A stretch of 64,000 nucleotides of DNA from CAYNEO01 sp964396245 (GCA_964396245.1 CAYNEO010000004.1:62001-126000); one strand, 5' to 3'. Positions 1 through 9,185 are shown, numbered from the stretch's first letter. The notes: generated by a model from the sequence alone, not told the origin. Program-made: numbers and translations.

Positions 1-2
1 AT

Positions 3-761
3 ATCGATTACATCATATTCATCAACACGACCGGGCTTGCGACTCCGTCGATCGACGCCCGATTGATAAATCTGCTCAAGTTTCGCGAGAACATTCGGCG
101 AACTCCAATCTGGGGTCTGGGCTGCGCCGGCGGAGCGGCAGGACTATCGCACGCCTATCATTATTTACTGGGTCACGCCGACCATCGGGTCCTATTGGTA
201 GCGGCAGAACTCTGCGGTCTGACATTCGTGCACGATGATTATTCGCGAAGCAACCTCATCGCGACAGCTCTCTTCGCCGATGGCGCCGCCGGGGTACTGA
301 TCGAGGGCGATCAGTTAGGTAACGAGGGACTGGAGATCGTGAGCACGCAGAGCCACTTCTATCCGGATTCACTGGACGTCATGGGATGGAACATCGTGTC
401 GAAAGGAATGCAGGTCGTCTTCGACCGCCGAATTCCGGATATCGTCGCCGAGAATGCGGCTGTCGATCTCTCTGTTTTCCTCAAACAGAACGGACTGACT
501 CTTCAGGATATCGACCAGTTTCTGTTTCATCCCGGCGGGATCAAAGTACTCGAAGCGTATGAAAAAGCACTCTCGGCGGGAAACGGGAAGTTCGATTATG
601 CCAGGGAGACTCTGCGTGAGTTCGGCAATATGTCTTCAGTCACGATTCTCTTTGTCCTGGAAAAATACTTCTCAAAAAATGGCGGCACCGGAGTCGGTCA
701 CGGATTGCTGTCCGCCCTCGGGCCGGGATTCAGTTCGGAATCGCTGCTGGTAAGATTATAG
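3..761 (+). CDS. Type III polyketide synthase (chalcone/stilbene synthase family), 5'-truncated
   Basis: The frame is open from the window edge, so the N-terminus lies upstream. The visible ~250 residues carry the type III PKS catalytic triad: Cys in GLGCAGGAAGL (codon 123-125), His in FHPGGIK (codon 528-530) and Asn in FGNMSSV (codon 627-629). The family condenses a CoA-linked starter with malonyl-CoA units, often giving alkylpyrones or alkylresorcinols in bacteria. The product here cannot be predicted. The C-terminal GPGFSSE matches the usual family ending. A TTG at 63 is internal to the domain and is not the start. The next gene runs convergently and begins its stop region 23 bp downstream. 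No terminator is obvious between them. Confidence 0.9.
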   Translation: MDYIIFINTTGLATPSIDARLINLLKFRENIRRTPIWGLGCAGGAAGLSHAYHYLLGHADHRVLLVAAELCGLTFVHDDYSRSNLIATALFADGAAGVLIEGDQLGNEGLEIVSTQSHFYPDSLDVMGWNIVSKGMQVVFDRRIPDIVAENAAVDLSVFLKQNGLTLQDIDQFLFHPGGIKVLEAYEKALSAGNGKFDYARETLREFGNMSSVTILFVLEKYFSKNGGTGVGHGLLSALGPGFSSESLLVRL

Positions 762-783
762 TAGAGAGCCGACAGCGTCACCG

Positions 784-1998
784 CTAGGGTTCGTCCGGTC
801 CGAGTCCGCCGCTGGTGTCGACAGCAGACGTATCTGCCGGGAGCGTATCCTGATAAAGGTATTCCTCGTCATAGTAGAGATCATCCGCCGGGCCGCTTAG
901 ATCCATTGGCTGCAGCACAATGGTCTTGTTTTCGCCCTCCCGGGAGATTTGAAGTGTGGCTCCACCCTGATCGAGCGTGGCGAGGATTTTCTCGATCAAA
1001 TCTTTCTGGTTGCGCACTCTCTGGCCATTGACGGAACGGATGATATCTCCCTCACGCAAACCGTTGGCATAGGCCAGTCGCTCGACATCGATCTTGTCGA
1101 TTACCAGTCTGTTTGACGATGCGAAAGTGACGGAAAAGCCCAAACGTCCTTCTGCCGGCAAACCCTCGATATATTGACGCTGTGTCCCTGTCGACGGTCC
1201 GGTTGGCGGGCGCGGAGGACGGCTCGCTTCGACAAGCGCCGATGTCCGCGGTTCCGCCAGCACCCACTCGACCAGCGGACGTTGGGGAGTCAGGATCCAG
1301 TCCTTGAGCAAGTACCGCTCGAATACTTCGCGTCCCGGGAAGTTCTGCTGCCAGAAGGCCGACTGATACGCGGCATAAGCTGAGTCGAGCCCGATTACTT
1401 TCTCCGTGGTGACAAGGGCAAGGAGCATGGCGAGAATATCCCGCCGGTAGGGACCCGCTTGCCAGAGAGGATGAGAAGCGACCGGGTGATAATAACCGAT
1501 CTGCGGCCGGACTGCCTGTTCCATCATCCGGCGGGCAAGCTGGAAGACAATATTCAATGTCATGCGGCTCCCGTCGGGCGCCGCCAGGGTCAACCCGCCG
1601 TTTCGTATGCCGCCCACCGGGATCATTAACGGATCCGATGTCCCTATGCTGGGGAAATAACGCAGGAGATATATGTCAAACGACTTCTCTTTCCACGGTA
1701 AACCGGACAATTCCGACAGGTAGTTGAGGGTCACGTCGCCATACGTATCCCAGAAGGCAATGATTGCGCTGTCATTACCGGCTACCCATCGCAGGTCCCG
1801 GCCGGATGAGTGGCTGGAGTAGAAGTCAGGATACAGGCTACGCTGTAACGTGACGGCGCGATCGTTCATGGTCACGGCGGGCAGATTGCCGGCGTCTCCG
1901 ACATAAGGTGAGGCTGTGGTTTGAGAGTCGGCGCTTCGGGCAAAAGCTATAACGAGCGCGAACGCCGGCAGGACAGATATGAATCTCAGAAATCGCAT
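784..1998 (-). CDS. Exported PDZ-domain protein, possibly a degenerate metallopeptidase
   Basis: The 404-residue protein starts at ATG 1998 and opens with a signal-peptide-like segment (MRFLRF then a hydrophobic stretch). A PDZ domain occupies roughly residues 275-365, with the carboxylate-binding-loop sequence RLGFSVTF and the core LREGDIIRSVNGQRV. The tail is acidic and rich in Asp, Ser and Thr. The middle looks like a gluzincin (peptidase MA-like) fold. The helix that should carry HExxH reads LNIVFQLARRMME, so no zinc motif is present. That fold assignment is inference. A TTG at 2040 lies 4 nt past the stop of the upstream membrane-protein gene, so translation could begin there by coupling, but the signal peptide favours 1998. 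Confidence 0.75.
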   Translation of the reverse strand: MRFLRFISVLPAFALVIAFARSADSQTTASPYVGDAGNLPAVTMNDRAVTLQRSLYPDFYSSHSSGRDLRWVAGNDSAIIAFWDTYGDVTLNYLSELSGLPWKEKSFDIYLLRYFPSIGTSDPLMIPVGGIRNGGLTLAAPDGSRMTLNIVFQLARRMMEQAVRPQIGYYHPVASHPLWQAGPYRRDILAMLLALVTTEKVIGLDSAYAAYQSAFWQQNFPGREVFERYLLKDWILTPQRPLVEWVLAEPRTSALVEASRPPRPPTGPSTGTQRQYIEGLPAEGRLGFSVTFASSNRLVIDKIDVERLAYANGLREGDIIRSVNGQRVRNQKDLIEKILATLDQGGATLQISREGENKTIVLQPMDLSGPADDLYYDEEYLYQDTLPADTSAVDTSGGLGPDEP

Positions 1999-2043
1999 CA
2001 CCGCCCAAAAAACAGCCGATCGGCCGGTAATGCAAGCCAAAAA

Positions 2044-2937
2044 CTATGTGATTGGACCCGGCGGGGCCGGAGCGGTCGGCTCAACGGCGGAAGCCGGCTC
2101 GACCAGCTCGAAATAGAACATAGTATACAGGCTCGTGAAAAAGGTCCCGAGGTAGCCGGCGAACACCAGTGAAACGGGGAGTCCGACCACCACCGCCAGC
2201 ACGAGGGCCAGACCCACGCTGTTGGTCATCGCCCACACCGCGGCGCCGAGCGGAATGCCAAAAATCAGCCAGACGATAAGCATCGCGATCCAGAACAGAA
2301 TCCCCAGCCCGAGCACCATCAGGGCCATAATCAGCGTCTCGGAAAACCGCCGTTTGATGAGCAGGTATGCCTCCGAGAGGCCGTCGCCGATCGAGCAGTC
2401 ACGGGCAACGATTACCCGCTTGGCGAGCTCGAACAGCGTGAACCAGAAATAGCCGGCGACAAAGACAAACGGTATGGCGACCAGAATCCCGACGATCGTA
2501 ATAACCATGAGGATGGTCACTACGACGGTCGCTATCGCGGCGGCTATTTCGAGCAATATGATACCCAGGAAACGCCAGAAGAAATCTATGCCCCGCGAAA
2601 AGGATGTCCCGAATTCGTAATGTCCGCCGCGCGTGATCTTGTTGACGCCGTCGATCAGCGCCGGAACGGAAATGACGTGCGCAATCAGGTAAACGATGAT
2701 CAGCAAAACAACCACCATACCGATTGCCGCCAGTATGGGATACAGGGTATCGAGGTCGCGCGGCAAATCGCCGCGGTGGAAGCCGAAATCAGACGGATCG
2801 AGCTTGTACTTTATTCTGTCGCCGATATTGCCGGTGTAAAAAGACTGGGTCCAACCGGCAAACAGCCCGAAAATCCAGAGCGACTTGTACTCCCATGCCA
2901 GCTTAAAAGAATTGGAGATCATCTTACCGTATTGCAT
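2044..2937 (-). CDS. Multi-pass integral membrane protein
   Basis: This 297-residue protein has about five or six long hydrophobic segments, the first near residues 60-90, with others around 115-165 and 200-275. The C-terminus is Pro/Ala-rich. The arrangement resembles glycerophosphodiesterase-type membrane domains (DUF7847-like) of unknown function. No catalytic motif is visible. The ATG at 2937 is preceded by GGGAG at good spacing. The gene lies directly upstream of the PDZ protein on the same strand, with a gap of a few bases if the latter starts at 2040, so the two are probably co-transcribed and may work together at the envelope. Confidence 0.75.
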   Translation of the reverse strand: MQYGKMISNSFKLAWEYKSLWIFGLFAGWTQSFYTGNIGDRIKYKLDPSDFGFHRGDLPRDLDTLYPILAAIGMVVVLLIIVYLIAHVISVPALIDGVNKITRGGHYEFGTSFSRGIDFFWRFLGIILLEIAAAIATVVVTILMVITIVGILVAIPFVFVAGYFWFTLFELAKRVIVARDCSIGDGLSEAYLLIKRRFSETLIMALMVLGLGILFWIAMLIVWLIFGIPLGAAVWAMTNSVGLALVLAVVVGLPVSLVFAGYLGTFFTSLYTMFYFELVEPASAVEPTAPAPPGPIT

Positions 2938-3067
2938 ACTGAACTCCCGGTCGTATTGATAGACAATGACTTAACAAATGATAGAAAGTCTGGTATATGC
3001 AAGTCAAGTTAAATGCCTGTTGAATGGAGTGCTTGCGCGCGGTGATACCTGTCACTTTCTTACGGAT

Positions 3068-3466
3068 ATGAATCAATTTAGTTACCGACGCCGGTTTTCT
3101 TTCCAGTCCGGCAGCCAATCGCTTCTCCACAGGCTATTGGTCCTTATGCTGATTACAACTACTTTGTCCATTGCCTGCGGGTCAACCGATACGAATCAGT
3201 CGCAGGGTACCGCAGCCGATAGCGTCACGGTCGCACTTTCCGGAGTCGACTCGGTTTCGGTATTTGACCTACTCAAAAGAAATCACGCCGTGGATTATCG
3301 CTCGACGATGGCGGGAGTGTTCGTGACCGGCATAGACTCGGTCGAGAACAGCCAGCAGGCTTACTGGATATACACTGTCAACGATACCTCTCCGCAGGTA
3401 GCCGCCGATAAGATGTTGACGCATGACGGCGATCGGGTGGTCTGGCATTTTCGCAAGACGGAATAG
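3068..3466 (+). CDS. Small lipoprotein with DUF4430-like (transcobalamin C-terminal-like) domain
   Basis: The 132-residue protein has a hydrophobic leader ending in the lipobox LSIAC, so it is probably lipid-anchored. The remaining ~100 residues show the DUF4430 pattern: a VTVALSGVDSVSVFDLL strand-helix start, a central GVFVTGIDSVENS segment and a final YWIYTVND plus DRVVWHF ending. DUF4430 resembles the cobalamin- or ligand-binding C-terminal domain of transcobalamin and intrinsic factor. The ligand here is unknown. An upstream in-frame start at 2978 exists, but only the ATG at 3068 places the leader at the N-terminus. The gene is divergent from the membrane-protein gene at 2937. Confidence 0.7.
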   Translation: MNQFSYRRRFSFQSGSQSLLHRLLVLMLITTTLSIACGSTDTNQSQGTAADSVTVALSGVDSVSVFDLLKRNHAVDYRSTMAGVFVTGIDSVENSQQAYWIYTVNDTSPQVAADKMLTHDGDRVVWHFRKTE

Positions 3467-3625
3467 CGGGGAGTGATGTCCGGGGAGAGCAGGGCCCCGA
3501 CAGGTGAATTCTATTGTGGTGCAACACGCCGGTCAAGTAGAACGTATGTGTTATAGATAAGCGGGACTTTCTCCAAAACCGTAATCCCGACGCAACGTCA
3601 GACCAGTTTGGTCAGGGACCTGATT

Positions 3626-5185
3626 ATGAAGACGTTATTGGTTTCTTTGACGGCGGTTCTGCTGATAGTGGGCGGCGCTGCTGTGACGGCTTCCGAAACG
3701 GGAGCCGGTGTTTTCGATAACTCCGCATACCTCAACGCGAACAGCATCTTCATGTTTTTCACCAACAGGGGGTTGTACTCCCGTGACCTCGACGGCGTTT
3801 TCGGTTACGACTACGGCATGTTCTATCCGTACACATCTATTGCCGATATTCAGAACGGCACCAACGCCAAATCGCTTTTGTTTTCGGCGGGCATATGGAT
3901 GGGCGGCTATGTGAACGGGCAGCTGCGTGTTTCTCTGGCCGAATTCGATTCGGAATTCTGGCCGGGGCCGATGGCCGGCAGTACTTATGTCGCCGATGCC
4001 GACACAATCGCGGCCTACCGGGTGTACAAGCTCTACCGCGACAGCTTGAGTACAAACCCGAATACCGATTACCTGGAGTGGCCCGACAGCCTCGGGGCGC
4101 CTGTGGAGTGGGATGGCGACCCCCGTATGTCCGGCGATCAGATGTTGTGGACGGTATTCAATGACGCCAATCCGGAACGGCACACATTATCCGACGGCTC
4201 GACGGAACCGATGGGAATTGAGGTGCACCAGTTGTCATGGGAAGGCACCGCCTGGGTGTTTGACCGCATACTCTACGTGGAGTACAAACTGTACAATCGG
4301 GGACCGAACGACATCACCGATTTTTACATAGGGATTTTCGATGATCCCGATCTCGGCTGGGCAGGCGATGATCTGTTTGGCTGCGACTCGATCGCCGACG
4401 AGGCCTTCGCTTATAATGCCAGCGATACTGACGATGTTTACGGTTCACCGCCGCCCGCCTTCGGTCTCAAGCTGCTCCGTGGCCCGCTCGTTCCGTCGTC
4501 GGGCGATACGGCCATATTCGACGGCGGTAAAATCCCGGATTACCGGAATCTGCCGATGACCTCGTTCGTGAGCTATGTCAACGGTACTGATCCGGAAAAT
4601 CCACAGGAAGCCTATAATTTGTTGCAGGGTCTCCAGAAGAATGGATCGCCCCTGCCAAATGGAACGCGCTACTCATTTCCCGGTGATCCGGTGACCGGGG
4701 TCGGTGATCTTGACCCGGTCGGGGGCAACAAGCACTGGGTGATGGGTATGGGGCCATTCGATTTCCATCCGGGCGACAGCCAGTATGTCATGATCAAGAT
4801 GGGCATCGGTCAAGGTTACGTTCGTTCCATTGGGAATTTGCGCTATGTTCTGCGCTATCCAAATTTTTATCCCACGGATGTCACCGGACCCGGGCAGGAG
4901 TTGCCGGATGATTTCAGCCTGAGCCAGAACTACCCGAATCCGTTCAATCCCACGACGGTCATAAGATTTTCTCTGCCCGCGCGCGAGAATGTCTCGCTGG
5001 AAATCTTCAATGTGCTCGGGCAGAAAGTGAAATCACTTGTCGACGGTGAACTTCCGCGCGGTGAGCACACCGCGATGTGGGACGGCACCGATCGGTCGGG
5101 CAACCGCCAGCCCTCGGGAGTCTATTTCTATCGTCTGAAAGCGGGCAATTATATTCAATCCCGGAAAATGGTGCTGGTGAAATAG
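3626..5185 (+). CDS. Secreted protein with FlgD-like/type IX-like C-terminal sorting domain
   Basis: The protein is 519 residues long. It begins with a typical signal peptide (MKTLLVSLTAVLL then a hydrophobic core ending near GGAAVTA), and the ATG at 3626 follows an AGGGA ribosome site. The body is rich in Asp, Tyr and Gly and matches nothing I recognise. The last ~90 residues carry NYPNPFNPTTVIRF, VLGQKVKSL and PSGVYFYRLKAG, the beta-sandwich tail used in FCB bacteria for type IX secretion or surface attachment. A related tail is on the protease at 54559-57516. Probably cell-surface or extracellular. No enzyme motif was seen. Confidence 0.8.
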   Translation: MKTLLVSLTAVLLIVGGAAVTASETGAGVFDNSAYLNANSIFMFFTNRGLYSRDLDGVFGYDYGMFYPYTSIADIQNGTNAKSLLFSAGIWMGGYVNGQLRVSLAEFDSEFWPGPMAGSTYVADADTIAAYRVYKLYRDSLSTNPNTDYLEWPDSLGAPVEWDGDPRMSGDQMLWTVFNDANPERHTLSDGSTEPMGIEVHQLSWEGTAWVFDRILYVEYKLYNRGPNDITDFYIGIFDDPDLGWAGDDLFGCDSIADEAFAYNASDTDDVYGSPPPAFGLKLLRGPLVPSSGDTAIFDGGKIPDYRNLPMTSFVSYVNGTDPENPQEAYNLLQGLQKNGSPLPNGTRYSFPGDPVTGVGDLDPVGGNKHWVMGMGPFDFHPGDSQYVMIKMGIGQGYVRSIGNLRYVLRYPNFYPTDVTGPGQELPDDFSLSQNYPNPFNPTTVIRFSLPARENVSLEIFNVLGQKVKSLVDGELPRGEHTAMWDGTDRSGNRQPSGVYFYRLKAGNYIQSRKMVLVK

Positions 5186-5294
5186 CGCCGTAATTCGTTC
5201 TCAACTACGCGCTTGTCTCCTGTGGAAAGAGCTATGCCTCGCGGGCTATTTATCACTGGTTTTTTCCACCCAATCCTTTATATTGCTTCCCGTT

Positions 5295-6089
5295 ATGGAC
5301 GACGTGCTCCAGAAAATCGAGGACCGGCAGTTCTTCTTGATCGCCGGACCGTGTGTGATCGAAAATGAAGACGTTACGTTTGAGGTTGCCGAGACCGTTT
5401 CCGCCCTCACTAAAAAGTACGGTGTGCCGTATGTCTTCAAGTCCTCCTACAAGAAAGCCAACCGGCTCTCGAAAGGCTCTTACTCCGGACCGGAAATGAG
5501 TGCGGGACTAGATGTCCTCAGAAGCGTGAAATCCAAGCTCGGCCTGCCGATTCTCACCGACATACACGAGACCGGGGAAATCGCTCCGGTCGCCGAAATC
5601 GCGGATATCCTGCAGATTCCGGCTTTCCTCTGCCGCCAGACCGACCTCGTTGCGGGTGCCGCGAAGACCGGCAAGTGGGTCAATATCAAGAAGGGACAGT
5701 TTCTCGCGCCGGAAGATATGGCAAAAATCGCCGCCAAGGCGGAATCCCAAAAGGTGATGCTCACCGAGCGCGGCACTACTTTCGGTTATCGCAACCTCGT
5801 CGTGGATTTTCGCTCGCTGCTGATTATGGCCGATACCGGATTTCCGGTTGTATTCGATGCCACCCACTCCCTGCAATTACCCGGCGGCGACGGAGCGACA
5901 TCGACCGGTCAGCCGGAGTACGTCATCCCGATGGCTAAGGCGGCCATGGCCGTAGGCATCAACGGGCTTTTCGTGGAGACACACCCGAATCCGTCGAAAG
6001 CGCTCTCCGATGCCGGCGCCATGCTGCCGTTGAATCGTATGGAAGAACTTATTGAAACGGTTTTGAGAATCAGAGAGGCAACCCGGTAG
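5295..6089 (+). CDS. kdsA: 3-deoxy-D-manno-octulosonate 8-phosphate synthase (metal-dependent class)
   Basis: KdsA condenses phosphoenolpyruvate with arabinose-5-phosphate to form Kdo-8-phosphate, the committed step to the Kdo sugar of LPS inner core. The 264-residue protein carries the family blocks IAGPCVIEN, VFKSSYKKANR, IPAFLCRQTDL and ERGTTFGYRNLVVD. The metal ligands of the metal-dependent class are all present: Cys20, His191, Glu228 and Asp239, equivalent to Cys11, His185, Glu222 and Asp233 of the Aquifex enzyme. The ATG at 5295 has no Shine-Dalgarno sequence, and a TATATT lies only 10 bp upstream. kdsC follows after 6 bp, so the three kds genes form one unit. Confidence 0.96.
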   Translation: MDDVLQKIEDRQFFLIAGPCVIENEDVTFEVAETVSALTKKYGVPYVFKSSYKKANRLSKGSYSGPEMSAGLDVLRSVKSKLGLPILTDIHETGEIAPVAEIADILQIPAFLCRQTDLVAGAAKTGKWVNIKKGQFLAPEDMAKIAAKAESQKVMLTERGTTFGYRNLVVDFRSLLIMADTGFPVVFDATHSLQLPGGDGATSTGQPEYVIPMAKAAMAVGINGLFVETHPNPSKALSDAGAMLPLNRMEELIETVLRIREATR

Positions 6090-6095
6090 ACTGCT

Positions 6096-6629
6096 ATGGC
6101 AAGACTGACACGACAGGAATTTGTCGAGAAGTGGAAAGATATCAAACTTTTGGCGCTCGATGTTGACGGCGTTATGACCGATGACGGCATTTTTTTCGGC
6201 CCCGATGGTTTTGAGATGAAAAAGTTCAATATCTCCGACGGCTTTTTTATCGTTCTGGCGATGCGGGCCGGACTGGAGATTGCCATCGTCTCGGGACGAA
6301 GGTCACCGGCGACTGAGACACGAATGAAAGACCTCGGTGTGAAACATGTGTTCCAGGGGTATCACCACAAGAGCAAAATGCTCGAGCCGATCAGACAGGA
6401 ACTCAACATTGATCACTCCCAGATCGCCTTTGTCGGCAATGAGCTGCTCGATATCGAGCTGGCGAAGATGGTGGGATTGCCGATTGCGGTCGCCGATGCC
6501 AGCCAGGAACTGATCGATGTTGTCAGCTATGTCACCGAGAAGCGTGGCGGCGACGGCGCTGTCCGTGAGATCCTCGAATGCTATTTCGAAGGCAACAACC
6601 TTGACCCGAAAAGCTTTATTGTAGGATGA
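6096..6629 (+). CDS. kdsC: 3-deoxy-D-manno-octulosonate 8-phosphate phosphatase
   Basis: KdsC removes the phosphate from Kdo-8-phosphate to give free Kdo in the cytoplasm. The 177-residue protein is a C0-type HAD hydrolase. The nucleophile motif is LALDVDGVMTDD, with Asp22 as nucleophile and Asp24 as acid/base. It is followed by AIVSGRRSP (motif II) and VGNELLDIEL (motif III/IV), where the usual GDD is NEL. The length matches the family, which works as a tetramer without a cap domain. It sits 6 bp after kdsA, and its stop overlaps the kdsD start as ATGA, so the three steps are translationally linked. Confidence 0.94.
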   Translation: MARLTRQEFVEKWKDIKLLALDVDGVMTDDGIFFGPDGFEMKKFNISDGFFIVLAMRAGLEIAIVSGRRSPATETRMKDLGVKHVFQGYHHKSKMLEPIRQELNIDHSQIAFVGNELLDIELAKMVGLPIAVADASQELIDVVSYVTEKRGGDGAVREILECYFEGNNLDPKSFIVG

Positions 6630-7588
6630 AACTCGCCGACTACGCACGCGAAGTAATCCGGCAGGAGGCCGGCTCGGTGGCGGCGATGGCCGACCGCCTG
6701 AATGACTCGTTTGACAGGGCCGCCGAGGCAATCATGAACTGTCAGGGCCGCGTGATCGTGTCCGGCATGGGGAAATCCGGGCTGGTCGGCAAGAAAATCG
6801 CCGCGACATTCAACTCCACCGGCATATCGTCGTTCTTCCTGCACCCGGCTGAAGCTCTCCACGGTGATCTGGGGCTGATACGGGGAGACGATATCCTGCT
6901 GATCATATCCAAGTCGGGCCTTCTCGAAGAGATGGAAACGATTATCGCCGCCGCCCGTCGCATGGGGGTGACAATTATCGGTTTGTGCGGTACGATGAAT
7001 TCGCCGCTGGCGGAACGGTCGGATTTCGCCCTGGATTGCTCGGTCGAGGCCGAGGCCGGCCCGAACAATCTCGTGCCGACATCGTCATCAACGGCGGCGC
7101 TGGTGATGGGCGATGCTCTCGCGGTGGTGCTGCTCAAGGCGCGTCATTTTACCGCCGATGATTTCGCTGTCCTGCACCCGGGCGGATTTCTCGGACGGCG
7201 GCTGCTCAAACGAGTCTCCGAGCTGCATCACACGGGCGATGAATTGCCGCTGGTGAGCGCCGATGCCTTGATGTCACAGACGCTCCTGACAATGACCAGC
7301 AAGCGGCTCGGCTGCGTGGTGGTACGGGATGACCAGGGACGGACAGCGGGAATCTTTACCGACGGGGACCTGCGACGACTGGTCGAACGTCAGCCGAATT
7401 TTCTCTCAATGACCGCATCGGAAGCCATGGTCAAAAATCCCAAGACCATATCACAGGATTCCATTCTCGATGCCGCCCTGGCGGTAATGGAGAAATACTC
7501 GATCACACAGTTGCCGACGGTGGACAGCGAGGGCAAGCTGGTGGGCATTATCCACCTGCACGACCTGTTGAGATCCAAGCTGGTCTGA
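6626..7588 (+). CDS. kdsD: Arabinose-5-phosphate isomerase (SIS domain plus two CBS domains)
   Basis: KdsD/KpsF converts ribulose-5-phosphate to arabinose-5-phosphate, the substrate for KdsA. The 320-residue protein has an N-terminal SIS sugar-isomerase domain (about residues 40-170) with SGMGKSGLVGKK, NSTGISSFFLHPAEALHGDLG and IISKSGLLEE. A tandem CBS pair follows (about 205-320) with the TDGDLRR motif and the QLPTVDSEGKLVGIIHLHDLL ending. The length is typical. The ATG overlaps the kdsC stop by 4 bp. With kdsA and kdsC it gives the whole route from ribulose-5-phosphate to Kdo. The CMP-Kdo synthetase kdsB is not in the window. Confidence 0.95.
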   Translation: MKLADYAREVIRQEAGSVAAMADRLNDSFDRAAEAIMNCQGRVIVSGMGKSGLVGKKIAATFNSTGISSFFLHPAEALHGDLGLIRGDDILLIISKSGLLEEMETIIAAARRMGVTIIGLCGTMNSPLAERSDFALDCSVEAEAGPNNLVPTSSSTAALVMGDALAVVLLKARHFTADDFAVLHPGGFLGRRLLKRVSELHHTGDELPLVSADALMSQTLLTMTSKRLGCVVVRDDQGRTAGIFTDGDLRRLVERQPNFLSMTASEAMVKNPKTISQDSILDAALAVMEKYSITQLPTVDSEGKLVGIIHLHDLLRSKLV

Positions 7589-7656
7589 AAACGGTTGTTG
7601 GGCCGCTTCCCGATATGATTCCGAATCTTCGCAAAATTTGAACCGGCGTCTTTACC

Positions 7657-8562
7657 GTGTCACACGAAACGATCAAGAATATCAGGCACACGTTAACCTA
7701 TTCGGTGGTCAGGGGATTCATTGCCTTTGTCAACGTGATTCCCCGTTCGCTGGCGGTCTTTCTCGGAGCCTGGGTGGGCCTTACGCTCTGGGCGGTGCTT
7801 CGGCGCGAACGACACAAAGCCTTAAGGCATCTGTCGCTTGTGTACAAACAGTCCCTGTCCGATGCCGAAAAGCGCGGGATCGCCCGACGCTTTTTCATTA
7901 ATAGCGGGAAGAATCTTGCCGATGTCGCCCGGTTTCAGAAGCATTACGAAACGGAACTTCGGCATCTCGTCGAGGTCGACGGTCTGGAACATTTCGACCG
8001 GGCGTATCGCGCGGGCAAGGGAATGTTCGGCGTCACCGGTCATATCGGCAATTTCGAGCTGCTGGCCGTGCACATGGCCGGACTCGGCTACGACATTGCC
8101 GTGATAGGGCGCGAGATGTACGATACCCGTCTGGACCGGATGCTTGTGGGCAATCGGGAGGCCTTTGGACTGACCAATATCAGCACCGAAGAATCCCCCA
8201 AGCGGCTGCTTAGCTGGCTCAAGGAGGGCAAGGCGGTTGGCGTGCTGATGGATACCGATTCCATCCGGGTGCGAAGCATGTTCGTGCCGGCCTTCGGACG
8301 GCTGTCAAATACTCCCGTGGGGCAGACACTGCTCGGTTTGCGGGCCGGAGCCGCATTTGTTCCAATCGCGTGTGTCCGCATACCCGGTGACCGCTACCGG
8401 ATAATCGTCAAGCCGCCGATCGAATACCAACCGACCGGCGACGACCAAAAGGATGTCTACGAAGTCACGCTGCGCTGCACCCAGGCTCTCGAGGAGATCA
8501 TCGACCAGTATCGCGACCAGTGGATATGGATTCACAACCGGTGGCACACCCGCCCGGAATGA
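7657..8562 (+). CDS. Lysophospholipid/lipid A acyltransferase (LpxL/HtrB family)
   Basis: The 301-residue protein belongs to the LPLAT family that adds secondary acyl chains to lipid A, or a related acyl acceptor, at the inner membrane. Residues 10-50 are hydrophobic and would anchor it. The catalytic HX4E is His129-Glu134 in VTGHIGNFEL. Later blocks are GVLMDTDS, GLRAGAAFVPIACVR and the terminal WIWIHNRWHTRP. The start is GTG at 7657. The position between kdsD and lptC supports a lipid A role, most likely a Kdo-dependent late acyltransferase, but the acyl donor and site cannot be read from sequence. Confidence 0.88.
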   Translation: MSHETIKNIRHTLTYSVVRGFIAFVNVIPRSLAVFLGAWVGLTLWAVLRRERHKALRHLSLVYKQSLSDAEKRGIARRFFINSGKNLADVARFQKHYETELRHLVEVDGLEHFDRAYRAGKGMFGVTGHIGNFELLAVHMAGLGYDIAVIGREMYDTRLDRMLVGNREAFGLTNISTEESPKRLLSWLKEGKAVGVLMDTDSIRVRSMFVPAFGRLSNTPVGQTLLGLRAGAAFVPIACVRIPGDRYRIIVKPPIEYQPTGDDQKDVYEVTLRCTQALEEIIDQYRDQWIWIHNRWHTRPE

Positions 8563-8624
8563 CCACTTGACTTTTTCGGTTATTTTCTGATCTTGACGGC
8601 CGATCTAACGTTATAACAAGTGCT

Positions 8625-9185
8625 ATGAGACTCATAATCGTGACATTTTGCTCCGCCCTGCTTCTGGCAGTGCTTCTCGTTGCCGGATGCAACTCGGAAC
8701 GTATCGCCGATAAGAGCACCCCGTCGGAATCCGACAGCCTGTTGATTCCGGATGCGGAAGTCTACGGCGCGACGATTCAGCTGTACGACAAGGGCAGAGT
8801 TACCACGAAAATCCTGGCCGACAAGATCGTCAAATTTGACAGCATCGATTCCACCATGGGATACGATCTCGACATCGATTTCTATGACAGCACCGGCGCC
8901 GTCTCTTCACACGTCGTGGGCGACTCCGGCGTCATCAGGGAAAATGCCGGTCTGCTGCATATTTTCGGGAATGTTGTCGTTGTGACGAATGACAACCGCA
9001 AGCTCAACACCGATGATCTGCTCTGGAACAAAGCCACCAACAAAATCACCACCGACGCTTTCGTCCGCATCACACGGGGGAAAGATGTTGTTACGGGATG
9101 GGGACTTGTGGCCAACAACGACCTTTCGCAAGTGACCATCAAAAAAGCCAGCGGTGAGATGAGCGATACGACACTGACCAGGTGA
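8625..9185 (+). CDS. lptC: LptC-like LPS export lipoprotein
   Basis: LptC passes LPS from the LptBFG transporter to the periplasmic LptA bridge. The 186-residue protein has a leader with lipobox VAGC, then a repeating beta-strand domain with alternating Asp and Gly turns (VYGATIQLYDKG, STGAVSSHVVGDSGVI, FGNVVVVTNDNRKLNTDDL, VTGWGLVANNDLSQVTI). This is the beta-jellyroll repeat of LptC/LptA. E. coli LptC is membrane-anchored and not acylated, whereas lipobox forms occur in other phyla. The gene follows the acyltransferase by about 60 bp. lptA and lptB are not adjacent. A possible -10 (TATAAC) lies near 8612, but a clear -35 is lacking. Confidence 0.85.
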   Translation: MRLIIVTFCSALLLAVLLVAGCNSERIADKSTPSESDSLLIPDAEVYGATIQLYDKGRVTTKILADKIVKFDSIDSTMGYDLDIDFYDSTGAVSSHVVGDSGVIRENAGLLHIFGNVVVVTNDNRKLNTDDLLWNKATNKITTDAFVRITRGKDVVTGWGLVANNDLSQVTIKKASGEMSDTTLTR

